Shown: piece after piece, positions 33,481 through 44,325 of the stretch
How positions within the stretch are numbered: the stretch's first letter is position 1
How the letters are laid out: each line of letters starts with the position of its first letter
From: Epiperipatus broadwayi
Taxonomy: Eukaryota; Onychophora; Udeonychophora; Euonychophora; Peripatidae
Length of the DNA stretch: 64,000 nt
NCBI GenBank assembly: GCA_028023455.1
Contig: JAQFVV010000180.1
Span: 930,001 to 994,000, forward strand
Direction: 5' to 3'
Program-made: the position numbers and the translations under genes
Notes under the pieces: model-generated
Told to the model about the DNA's origin: nothing
Databases searched by the model: none
What the model saw: the letters and a program-made list of their open reading frames with translations, nothing else

Positions 33481-33885
33481 TATTTCCTCTTAGTGAATGC
33501 TTTGCTGCAATGTTTGCATAAAACTTTGCTAAAAAATTTGTTTTTGTTATATTTTATATTGAAGGTGGGAATTGAGATGAATTTTAAATTATTTATTTGC
33601 AGCTGCATTTTATGTAAGAATTTGGTTCTTGTTCATAACTATAAATCTGTTGCCTTTATCTTATTTCATGCAAATTTAGGTATTATTATAGAGGAATTGT
33701 TTAAAACAGGCTTCTATTTCACATAAATTTAAATATCCTCTGTTATACATATACAAACTTCACATTTCCCTACTATCTTATATCATTCTCCAGCTATGAA
33801 AATGAAAGCAGTAAAATAAGCTGTCAAAAGCACTAAGTCTTAGTTTTGTTTTTTGAATTCATAAACTTCTTTTTAGCTGCATCTT

Positions 33886-34278
33886 CATCATCATCATCAT
33901 CAACAACCATTATCAATCCACTGCAAGATGAAGGTCTCTCCAAGTTTAATTCATCTTCTCCGATCTTTAGCTTCTCTTTTCCACAACACCCCTGCACATT
34001 TTCTTATTTCATCCATCCATCTCACATGTGGTCTCTTTCTGGGTCTTTTACAATCTCTTGGAATCCAGTTTAAAATTTCAATTGTCCATCTATTATCATT
34101 TCTTCTAGCAATATGTCCAGTCCAACTTCATTTCAATCTTTTAACTTTTTCAATAAGGTCAGTAACACCTGTTTGTTGTCTTACCCATACATTGTGTTTT
34201 CGATCTCTTCTTGTTACTCCCAACATACATCTCTCCATACTCCTTTGAGTGGCCTGAAGTCTCTATATTGCTCTTCTA
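33886..34278 (-). mobile_element. 5'-truncated RTE-like LINE copy with 11-bp target duplication
   Basis: The insertion is flanked by perfect copies of agctgcatctt (33875-33885 and 34279-34289). It starts on the plus strand with (ATC)n, the TGATGA tail of the element, followed by the ctgca(a/g)gatgaaggtctctcc 3'-UTR block shared with 58490-58520. It then covers the C-terminal coding region (TRRDRKHNV-like, RQQTGVTDL-like) and stops where the 58-kb copy continues. About 390 bp long, it is a classic severely 5'-truncated LINE insertion. Confidence 0.93.
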
Positions 34279-34289
34279 AGCTGCATCTT

Positions 34290-37200
34290 AGCATACTATT
34301 AATGATATATTACATTTTATAGAAGTGAAATATACAGTTATTTCTTTACAAATTAATTAATAACATTATTAATCACTATTTTGAAGTATAATAATAAATT
34401 GATGTAAAAAGCTAAATTATATTATATTTTGCATCCTTGTATTCGTATTTAAACGAGTCTATTGTAATCCAGTAAGCTGGAATTCTAAACAATAATGAAA
34501 TTTGATGTATGTAAATTTTACATAATTCTATTTAGAATTATATAGGTAATATCTTATAGATGACTGCAAAATTTGTAAGAATGACTTTTCATCTTTAAAC
34601 ATATGGAAATTAAGTTTTTATTTATTTATGGCTAGTCCTTTCATGGTATTACTGATCTAGATCTCAAAATAATCATCATCATAACCATTTGCAATAATTT
34701 ATTTAAATATCTATATATATGTTCTATTTTTCATTGAATGCAAATAATTGCCCAACATCATCTTTGGATATTATAAATTGACATCTATTTTCATTTCTTT
34801 TCAGTATCTAAAATGATCATATCTTTGATATATTTTTCAATGGGCTAAGTTTTTTTTTATTATCAGGCCCATATTTAACCTGTTATACATCCACTATCAA
34901 TTAGTATTTATGTATCTAGCTATTTTTAGTTCAAAGGTAAAACAAGGATAGAAAAACATTAAAATCTTCATCACTAGGCCATTGCAAATTTTGATTTACT
35001 GTTTCTCTATGGGAAAATGTTGGAGAAACGTTTAACTTTGCAATAAGTTATTTATATGTTTTTGACACATATACATACAGAATTAAATCAACATTTAGTG
35101 CATTAATTCTTTATTAAATATTATTAGGAAAATCATATTGCTATCCTTTATTTTACATACTATTTTTTCCTCCAAATAAATAAAGTATGCAATGAGATTG
35201 TCAGATACTAGAATATATTGATTATTGATCTATTGTTAGTGAAGTAGCTTGGCCTAGATTCAAAATTTTGAATCTTCCATTGATATTATGTTTTTAATGG
35301 GTTATTGAATGAATATAGTGAAGCTGCAAAAAAGCTAGTTCCCACATAGAAGTAAATAGATATATAGTCATTTTATATAAAAGTTAAATCTAAGATGAAA
35401 AACTGCTAAATTCTTATCACTTGGCAATTAGTATACTTGGTAAATATTGTTTCTTTATTAGCAATCTATTAATAATCATAGTCATAACAACCAGGTATGG
35501 AAATGACTATTCCATGAATCTCTTTACAAATAGAGAATTCAGTAGAAAGAAGCCTAATAATTAAAATATGATTTTCTTTCATTTAACTATGCTATCAGGA
35601 CCAGTTCTTTTTCTGTATTCTAGAGACAGCAATCTTCAGATTAGTTTTTAGGGCATTCATCATCTGACATTAGATCCATGCTTTTTATCAATTAAGATCA
35701 CAAACAAAATCTTAGTCAGGAGATTGGATATAAAAATACTTTCATCTAATGTCTAAATTCTGAAGCCTAGTGAAGAGGATTACCCTTGACTTCATTGTCA
35801 TTGGGATTAACCCATACAAAAACAGTAACCAAAAGATATATATATCAGAAAAAGAAAATCATTTGTTCAAGAAGTATAAAAATAATATCTTTAAAAATGT
35901 TACAAGAAACAATCATGCATGCATACTCAATCTTCAAAAGTTTAATCATAATACAAAATATTTCTCTCAGTCATTAATTCTTTCATTCCTCAAATGTTGT
36001 AGCTTGTTTGAACAAAATGTCATTTTCCATCAAAATACATATGAGAGAGGCAATTCGTTTTTATTTTCTTATTTAAAGCATGCCATTTAGCTTGTTAATA
36101 ATTGCATGTGCATATAATATAGACATCATTCAATAATTTGCAGGACTTATCATAACATAGCGGAGTAATTAAAATATTAAAATTCAAAATATTTAACTTA
36201 CCAAATAAAAATTTGAACTTCATTCTTATTAATAGTTATATAAATATTTTTATCTTTGTCCCTATCAGACAATGATAAGCCTGCTGTAAAAGGAATTGTT
36301 TATCAATTTTGATTAGGAGTAAGTAAGATAAAAATATATGCATGACTAAAATGTTATAAATTACTTTAAAAAAATAATTTTTATTAAAAGTGTGTATAAT
36401 TTTCATTTAATGTTTTACATGAATTTTACCAATAAAATATAGAAAAACTAGTTTAATTGACACAATAGCTATCAACTAATAGCAGAAAGTAATTTATAAA
36501 ATAATTTCATGGATTTTTATTTTTTATGCATTTTTGGTAAGATTGCTGAATTGAAAATTTTGAACTGTTAAATTACGCACATCATTTTTAGTTTTAACAT
36601 TGCTTCTTACTAAGGCATTTCTAACAACTTTGACAAACCAGCAGTCTTATTCTGAATATGAATTTAGGAAGCTTGCTAGACAGCTGAAACTGTAAACATC
36701 TTAATAAAAAGCATTGTTAAAATTGCAAAAAAAGTAAATATTTTTTTTATAAAATAAACCATGCAAAATGATAGAAATAATATTAATTGAAATTATACTT
36801 ATTTTTTTTATAATCATAATTCTGAAAATATTTTTTTGTATATTGTTCAAAAAGCAAAAATAAATCAGGCCTCAAATGAGATGATGAAAAGTTTATTATT
36901 AATTTTTATTAGTCACCCATTAGACTAGAGCACTTAATGAATAATATTTCTGTGGTGTCATTTTTACTTAATCATTGAATTCTATCTGCTTTTGACATCG
37001 TGTGTATGACCAAAGACATTAGAGAAAGATGTATGAACCCCAAGATGCACATTTCATGCTCAATAAGCACTCATCAATTGGTTTGATGTATTAGCTTGCC
37101 ATGAATATGATGTAAAACTTAGATCTGAGTGAATCTTAAAAATTGTTTCAGCTATCAGTTAGTAACTGAAAAGTAAATATCTTAGAAAAATTGGAAAAGA

Positions 37201-38950
37201 AATACATAAATTGAAACGGACCCAATCATAATTACTGGTGTGAGAATATAATATGCCTCCATTTACTCACTATGGGTTTTGTTTATCTTTAATATTGTCT
37301 GTTTCTTTTACTATCATAAAAACAATACTTAATTATCTATCCAAAAAAATCACGAATAATGTCAGTAAATAAAATGTAACCATGAGTACATTCTCTAAAC
37401 TGAAATGACTGCTATATTAAGTGTCAGCAGCTTCAGTTAATACATTTGTATTTGCCTCAATTTTATTAAAGTATATCATTTAATACATATTGATAAAGCA
37501 GTGAATTGTAATTGTTTGGCTGTTCAAAAAAGGACATTTCTCTCTTCTGAATTTCACTACTCACAATAACCAGCATTTTCAAGTACAAATAGAAAAGCAT
37601 CTCTTAAGTGAAAGGTTTTAATGCATAATTAAAAACTGCAAAGATGAAAAAAAATATGTTGCCGTAATCAGATCTTTATGACTTAGTGATTTTAAATTTA
37701 AAAGGGACATACAATTTTTTTAAACTGCAAATTGATGAAGAAATTTTTTTTACCTTGGACCAAAATAGTATTTCATTTTATTATAATCCATTGTTCATAT
37801 TATTTTGTGTTAAAAATTATTGTGTGCATATATATATTATTGGTATTCAGGATGGTATTCACTGCCATAAGCTGTCTATAGCTATTATTGATTTTTTTTA
37901 TATTGGTATCATTGAACATTGTGGAGTTTATTCCAGAGTATTTTGATTAATATATATGCATACAATACAGCTACATTTTTTAAAAATAGTTAGATAACCG
38001 GAACCATTGGAAACTTCCCATTTTAAATAATTGGAACATTTGGGATTATCATTTCTTTTATCACAAAGTTGAACGCAACGAAAGTTGTCAAAATGTTAAA
38101 TATCTGATAAGATAATTATATCTTTAACATCTCCTCTGACTAAATCCAATATATTTCAAAATTACTAATGGCAGTATCTTAAAAATTGTTTGCAATAAGA
38201 CAATTCCAGGTAATTTTATTAGTTGCTTGAACTGTTTAATCAATTTTACCCTACTTTTGTGTACATATTCTATACATGTATGTAAACAAAGAAATTACAT
38301 AATTCTATAGCAATAGCTTCAATGTTTTCAAGATCATAAAAAAGCATGCTTCCATTTTCTAGACAGTATATAGTTTAAAATTAATGGACCAATTTCTAGT
38401 GAATAAAAGAAGAATACATTAAAAACTGATAGATTCTTAATACTGGCTCTGACAGCATTAAACAGAAAACTATAGACTGGAGAAAGAAAATAACTGATAT
38501 GATTAAAAAGAGTAAATCAGTAAAAGTTATGATGACGTTTTAAAAGATTAAGAGGCATATTGTACTTTATATTTATAGTCATTGATAAAATTAATTTAAA
38601 AACATGTCTCAATCTAGGATATAAATCCTTAGAGTAAAAATAAAATTATTATGCATTATAGGTATAAAAAAAATTGAAAAATATAGACAAATTCAGTGAA
38701 TATACTGAAAAGATGAAATCAAAATTGTCTTAAGAAATAAATAAAAATATTAATAAGTTGATGTTTCCTAAAAATTTGTGATGATAGGGTTTTACTTGTA
38801 TTTATATTATCATCTAATAGTATGAGTATTTAATGTATTTAGAAAAATTTAACTTTATTTAAATATTCCAATTACATTCAACTGTTAGTAATAGCACACA
38901 CGTTAGTATATGCACAATGTTTTAAGAGGTATTATTCTCCTCTTTTCTTT
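34290..38950. other. No gene recognised
   Basis: 4.7 kb of AT-rich sequence. Open frames at 35770-36090 and 37686-37946 (106 and 86 codons) show no recognisable motif and have the codon content of random AT-rich DNA. Confidence 0.5.
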
Positions 38951-39066
38951 AGGTGTTGCTGGTCCGACTCACTGTGACAATGCTGGCATGGGAATTAAAC
39001 CTGAACCCTTAAATTCTTGAGTATTGAATTTTAAGCTAATGCTCTAACAACTGAGCTATCCTGCCA
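38951..39066 (-). mobile_element. tRNA-derived SINE or tRNA pseudogene
   Basis: On the minus strand, 39066 downward reads ggcaggatagctcagttg, a normal tRNA 5' end with A box, then gagc closing the D arm and a B box (ggttcaggtttaattcc, about 39006-38990) at a slightly long distance. The 3' half does not fold into a standard tRNA, and an unrelated segment (ggaccagcaacacct) follows. It belongs to a different family from the SINEs at 30000 and 46971. Confidence 0.75.
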
Positions 39067-39109
39067 AAGGCAACAGTCAGTAGAAAATTTTATATACTTA
39101 TCTATGTGG

Positions 39110-39500
39110 TTCCTACTGATTTCTCCATGTTTTCCTAAGAGCAAAGTTAATAATTTTTTGCCATTGTCAAGTGAGCAGCTTTTTAAAATTTTCTTCTTTG
39201 TGCCTTTTCTTTTCTATCCAATATTTTTGTATTTTTCCAATTGAACATTGGTTCATTGGAATATATGTTCATTGGTATATACATAATCTGCCACTTTAGA
39301 CACATCTGTTTTCTCTCTTCTAATCATCAGTTTGTGTTTTTTCAAGCACTTTTCAATGGGGCAACTCATCTTATCAATATATATTCTTCCACATTCACAT
39401 GATATTTTACAGATGCAGTTTTTTCTTTTCAGCATTTCAAGTTTAGGCTTTGTAGATGTTAGAATGGTAGAAGCCTGAAATCCAGGCAAAGCTGCTTGGA
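39110..39500 (-). pseudogene. GIY-YIG endonuclease relic, Penelope-like
   Basis: The open frame 39253-39489 reads CKISCECGRIYIDKMS, then IEKCLKKHKLMIRR and VADYVYTNEHIFQ. This matches the GIY-YIG pattern in Penelope-like proteins: a C.C.CG.VYIG strand, a conserved R/K helix with L.EH, and an A.H....H segment before a (R)KIKE-like helix, which appears downstream as KRKGTKKKILKS near 39190. The Gly of YIG is replaced by Asp and the Arg of the helix by Lys. No RT is attached, so this is a fragment of such an element or of a host gene with this domain. Confidence 0.6.
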
Positions 39501-39529
39501 GCGTTGATGCTAGACAAAATCAATGAAAT

Positions 39530-40490
39530 ATAACGTTACCGGGCTGCCACAACTTTTTCTTTTTTTAGACAACAAGGTTTTTTTTTTTTCTAATATTGAT
39601 CAAACGAATAATTTTTATTTCATTTAGAACATGATTTCTTTATTATTAAACAAATTTTGATATTCATTTTCATTACTTTTTGTGGGCTTTTTTGGAACCT
39701 GACTGACATTTTTTTTAACAAATTTTGCTAATTGTATTTTTTTTTCTTTTATCATTTGAAAAATTCGGACCATTTCACGACGTCAAAAAATTTGTTTGAA
39801 TCCCACCCCCGAAAAAATAGGATACAATTATTTGCGACTTGTTTAGAACTTATTTCTACCTTTCTTTTTTTTTTTTTTTTGGCTTGACTAAATGGTTTTT
39901 CTTATTATTATTAATTTTTTTTAAAAAACACAAATTGTTTTCACTTTGATTTAGATTATGTTTGAATTAGCCTTTTTTTTTTGGGGCTACTATAAGAAAC
40001 AGCTTTTTGAGTGGGGGATGGGGGGGGGGGAATTCGTACTGTTATTATTAACAAAAAGGCAACAAAAATAGTCAATTATTTTAGCAGCGCTAAAAAAAGA
40101 GAATAAACTTTGGGACTTGTTTCGAATTTTGATTTCTTTTTGGTTGACGTAATTGTTTTTTTTAATATTAAATCAAAATTTACTTTTATATTTTGGCCGA
40201 TTAAAAAATGTTTCAAACACACACCCCCACATACTCGGAAAAAGAATTGTAACTAAAAAGTCAAGAATTTAACTTTTTTTCTTTTTTTTAAACAACTTTT
40301 TACTTTGATTTCTATTTCGTTCGAATTACCTTTTTTTTTTTTTAGCCTTCTACAATAAACTGCTTGTGTGTGTGTGTGGGGGGGGGGGTATTTTGTAATT
40401 TGTTATTCTTAACAAAAAGTCAACCAAAGTCGTCATTTATTTTAACCTCACTGCAAAAAATTGAATCCAAATACTTGTCAATTTCTAATG
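39530..40490 (+). repeat. Diverged tandem block with long T and G runs
   Basis: 39945-40100 and 40305-40455 share the same order: gattt..att.g(a)attt.gaatta.cc, a T-run, ctac.ata..a.ctg/cag, a long G-run (about 40014-40030 and 40378-40388), gttatt.ttaacaaaaagtcaac. A possible third partial unit lies near 39640-39730. The G-runs stand out in this AT-rich window. Confidence 0.6.
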
Positions 40491-40599
40491 AAATAAAAAA
40501 CAACAAAAAAGGACACAAACTTTAGACTTTTTACAATTATTTATTCAATTTTATTGCTGTAATAAAAAGTGGACATTACGTGTGCCTGACAAAAAAAAA

Positions 40600-41160
40600 C
40601 CACAATCTCACACACTTTCTGTACTCAGCAATTCTGAAGAAAAGTTTTAAATTGCACGTTCGTCTCAGACCTTTTAGTGGTCTCGAATATTTTTCCCATG
40701 CTGGAACGTGACTTAGCGCGTGAGCTTTGTCGAAGCCTGTCGAACATACACTTTGCCAATTTTTTACATATTAACTTTTTTTTCGGGAAGGGTGGGGACC
40801 ATATGACAATTATCAATAATTAACATTTTTTAAATCGAAATGACATTACTCTATTATGGAGATTTGAAAAAGTCATACCGCCTTGAAATTTAAACACCCT
40901 CAAGCTATACGGTAATCAGCTATGAATAGAACGAATACGCGTAAATAGCTTCGAAGCACAAAACAGGCCGTAATATTTTTGTGCAATGTCATGTAAAGCA
41001 CCTAGCTCATATGGGTTAATACAATACATAAATGTTGTATTAGCCTGTAAGGTCGCGGCTGCCGAAACGGCATTTTTATGTGTTTTGACACATAAACAAT
41101 GCCCCAAGTGGCCGTGCCCGGATTTCAGGCTTTTACCATTAGAATTCCTCATACTGTGGT
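40600..41160. other. CpG-retaining, higher-GC block
   Basis: Within about 560 bp there are many CpG dinucleotides (gcgcgtgag, gaacgaatacgcg, aaggtcgcggctgccgaaacgg), while CpG is rare over most of the window. Open frames on the minus strand (40625-40816, 40916-41152) and the plus strand (40986-41309) have less extreme composition, but none is recognisable. It could be an unmethylated regulatory element, a first exon or a young insertion. Confidence 0.4.
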
Positions 41161-43394
41161 ATAGCTCCAGAAAGCTGTTCTGTTGTTATACTGATTGCAG
41201 ATTTTTCTTAATTTGTCTGATATTTTTTGGTATGTATGGGTACAATACAGTAATATGCTATAAAATTATAATGGGTTTGATGTATAAAGCACACATCATG
41301 TGCTACTAAACCATTGCTCACTTTATTTTCAGGTATTAATGAGCTGAAAAATAATTGTTTTCATAGATGTATTATTATTCATTGATTAATCATCTTCAAA
41401 AAAATCTCTGCTCTTAATATAGGTGAAGGGCACCTTGATATATATTTTTAGTAATTATTTTTATTGCACATAGACAAGCTTATGATATTAGTAGGGTTTA
41501 GTGAAGATTAAATCAACTTAGCCTATATAAGTTGTATTTTCTTATCAAGAATGAAAAAATAAATAATTCTTTTTACTTTTAATCTTATTGAAAAAAACAA
41601 ATGTATAATAACTATATTTATGTATTAGGATTAATGGTGTCATTACCATGAAGCTAACCTATGCAATAGTCCTTGGGTCTTTGGGTTCTATCAATGTTGA
41701 TCATTAAATTAAAGACTGATAGTTAAAGTATTAAAATATATATTATGAATATTAACCAGAACTTCTAAAAAAATTGTATAGTGACCCAAACATTCTAGCT
41801 ACACCATAAATTTGGATATTAGTTAATCCTCTGGAAATGCTAGCTAGGAATAATTATAGAGTAAAATGAGATGCAGGTATTTGATTTTGATAAAATCTAT
41901 TTGCTTTGTAAGAAAAGAAATATAAATGTTAGTCTTGCTTTTGAATACATATGTTTAGATTGACCATTTAAAAAACATGTAGTTGAAAGAGTATGTATCA
42001 CATTCATATTGTCTGCAGGATTTGGCATTTCAGAAAAAGAAATAAATTAGAAACTTTTTTATGATATATCTAGGACAGTTTGAGAGATAAAAATTTCATC
42101 TTCTGATCATTGGCTGACTGAAAGTATGTGGGAAATAGGACTGGCTAAAGTATGGAATTAATGTTTACTGTTTAAAACACTTTAGATGCAAATAATATAC
42201 AAAACTTTGTTGATATTAATAGTAAGATCTTTAAATACAAATTTAGCCCTAATGAAATAACTATTAAACACAACCTTAAAATTTTTCAAACTACATGCTT
42301 AAAAGAAGATAAAAGTTTGAGAATGTAAGATGAATATAATTAAAAAAATTAAAACATAAATGACGAAACTAGATTTTTGTTACTTGAAAATTATAAAATT
42401 GAAAATAAAATGATAAAATATTTTAATAACATATTTAAAAAATTAAATATAAATTGATAGCTAATAACACATAGTACAATGTATATTCTTCTACAAATAC
42501 ATGCTTATAAGTTTTTGCTAATACAAAATTCTATAATGATAGAAATCTACTCAATGACATTTTGGGTTATTGTAAATTTGCTTCAGCAAATATAAAGTTA
42601 ATTATTAATGGTATTATTCCTTCTTTTAATGTTATTGAGTTGTCTGACTCGATTGATCATATTAAATCTATAAATATTATTAAAATAGCTTTATAAATAT
42701 CTACCATAAATAAATCTACAATAAAATTTATATTAAGATTTCTTAAATTTATAAGTGACAACATTGTGGTGAAAATGATAAATGTTGCAAACTGAAGAAA
42801 GAATGTCCTATTTATTTTTCATATGACAGTTCAAATATGGAACTTTATTCTGACTGAATATGAAGACTCTAAGCACGAATAATTTTTAAAAAAATATTAC
42901 CAATTTTTTCTAAATATGTAAATGATGTTTTTTTTATTTGTGATCCAAAAATATTATTGATTTGTTTCTACATAAAATATTCTAACTGGATTAATAGTAA
43001 AGAACAAAATAAATTTATTAATTGTTTGGACTTATGAATTGTCTACATATAATAATTCTTTAAAATATTTATTACTTTTTTTCAGAAAATCAGATACATC
43101 CATTTTAAGTCAAATGAACAAAAATACATAATATGGCAAGCTTTCAATATTTTCTATATATTAAAAAAAGTTATGTAATTACAAAATATAGAATTGTTTG
43201 CTCAAAAACTTATTTGTTAACATTGGATATAATGAAAGATAAATCTGACATAGTTTATATAAACATAATAAAAAAACTCTGTTATATAAATGAAAACAGA
43301 ACAAGCAAAAAAAAAAAATATCCATGCATTTTCTTAAAAATGATGAATTTAAATCTATTATAAATATTACATGGTACATATATTATTTTATATT
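41161..43394. other. No gene recognised
   Basis: AT-rich. 42180-43380 shows several medium-length runs of open codons in shifting frames, but with the Ile/Lys/Asn/Phe content expected by chance here. Confidence 0.45.
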
Positions 43395-43567
43395 CCACCA
43401 AATATAACCACTAAGCATCACATGATCACCATCTCTTATATTAGCAAATAACTGTTATTAAACAAGGCAAAACTCTCTCCATACAGCAGTGCCACCCTGT
43501 GCCAACTGAGTAATCAATGGATGCCAGAAGACTTGTGCATAAAATCCCTTTCTAGTGCATATTCATC

Positions 43568-43615
43568 CAATATCCCCAGACTAGTTTCTGACTTGTGGCC
43601 TTTGTCAGTGGGGAG
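43568..43615 (-). ncRNA. Hammerhead, mutated core (left arm)
   Basis: Inverted counterpart of the motif at 44193-44235. Helix I, GAAA and the GTC triplet are kept, but the core reads CUGACAA instead of CUGAUGA, which should abolish activity. Confidence 0.65.
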
Positions 43616-44192
43616 CCTTGGATCTAAGAGCACAGCACCTAGATCTTAGGATCTAATGCAACCCTCCAGCAGCCACTTTTTAACTATACTTAACTACAAA
43701 ACTATGAGAATGAAATTGAAAACACAATAATATTTTCAATCTAAGCCTTGTTTAATAACAATTATGTGCTAGTATAAGAGATGGTGATCATGTGATGCTT
43801 AGTGGTTTAACACCAATCCTGCCTAATAGGATAGCAGTGACTATGGTTGTTAAAGAGATAAAGACACCAAAATGTATGGGTGTGAACTGAGTTCAGATCC
43901 ATATAACTATATAAGCTATTGAGCTTCATGTGATGCTTAGTGGTTTAACACCAATCCTGCCTAATAGGATAGCGGTGGCTATGGTTGTTAAAGAGACAAA
44001 GACACCAAAATGTATGGGTACGAACTGAGTTCAGATCCATATGACTATATAAGCTATTGAGCTTAGAATGAAAATATTATTGTGTTTTCCAATTTCATTC
44101 TCATAGTTTTGTAGTTAAATAGAGTTAAAAGCTGGCTGCTGGAGGGTTGCATTAGATCCTAAGTTTTGGGTGCAGTGCTCTGAGATCCAAGG

Positions 44193-44235
44193 CTCCTCAC
44201 TGATGAAGGCCACAAGCCAGAAACTAGTCTGGGGA
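44193..44235 (+). ncRNA. Type I hammerhead ribozyme (right arm)
   Basis: Helix I TCCTCA (44194-44199) pairs with TGGGGA (44230-44235) over six positions with one U·G. The core CTGATGA is at 44200-44206. Helix II is GGC-CACAA-GCC flanked by an A·A. GAAA is at 44220-44223. Helix III is A-U and C-G closing a two-base loop (TA). Triplet GTC gives predicted cleavage between 44229 and 44230. The core is complete. The short helix II and two-base helix III loop may weaken it. Confidence 0.75.
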
Positions 44236-44325
44236 TATCAGATGAGTAGGCACTAGATAGGGATTTTGCACATGGTGACACTGCTGTATGGAGAGAGTTT
44301 TGCCTTGTTTAATCCACCAAATATA

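Larger units (their letters stand above)
43407..44313. mobile_element. Inverted dimer of the 430-bp hammerhead repeat, 12-bp flanking duplication
   Basis: ccaccaaatata occurs at both ends (43395-43406 and 44314-44325). The left arm (43407 to about 43742) is the repeat on the minus strand and the right arm (about 43743-44313) is the same repeat on the plus strand. The right arm starts and ends at the same point of the monomer (gccttgtttaat), so it is one full unit plus an internal direct duplication of 137 bp (43791-43927 and 43928-44064). Both arms carry a hammerhead pointing outward. The monomer is the one tandemly repeated at 13365-16590. Confidence 0.85.

Noticed and set aside
35770-36090. 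106-codon open frame, plus strand
   Set aside because: No motif and no composition difference from its surroundings. At this length in a 64-kb window it may be chance, especially as two overlapping frames are both open.
39300-39345. CTGATGA followed by GAAAA on the minus strand, resembling a hammerhead core
   Set aside because: There is no helix II hairpin between the two motifs and no complementary helix I. It lies inside the GIY-YIG coding relic.
42180-43380. Runs of open codons suggesting a decayed AT-rich gene, perhaps viral
   Set aside because: Only Ile/Lys/Asn/Phe-rich strings with no motif; expected at this base composition.
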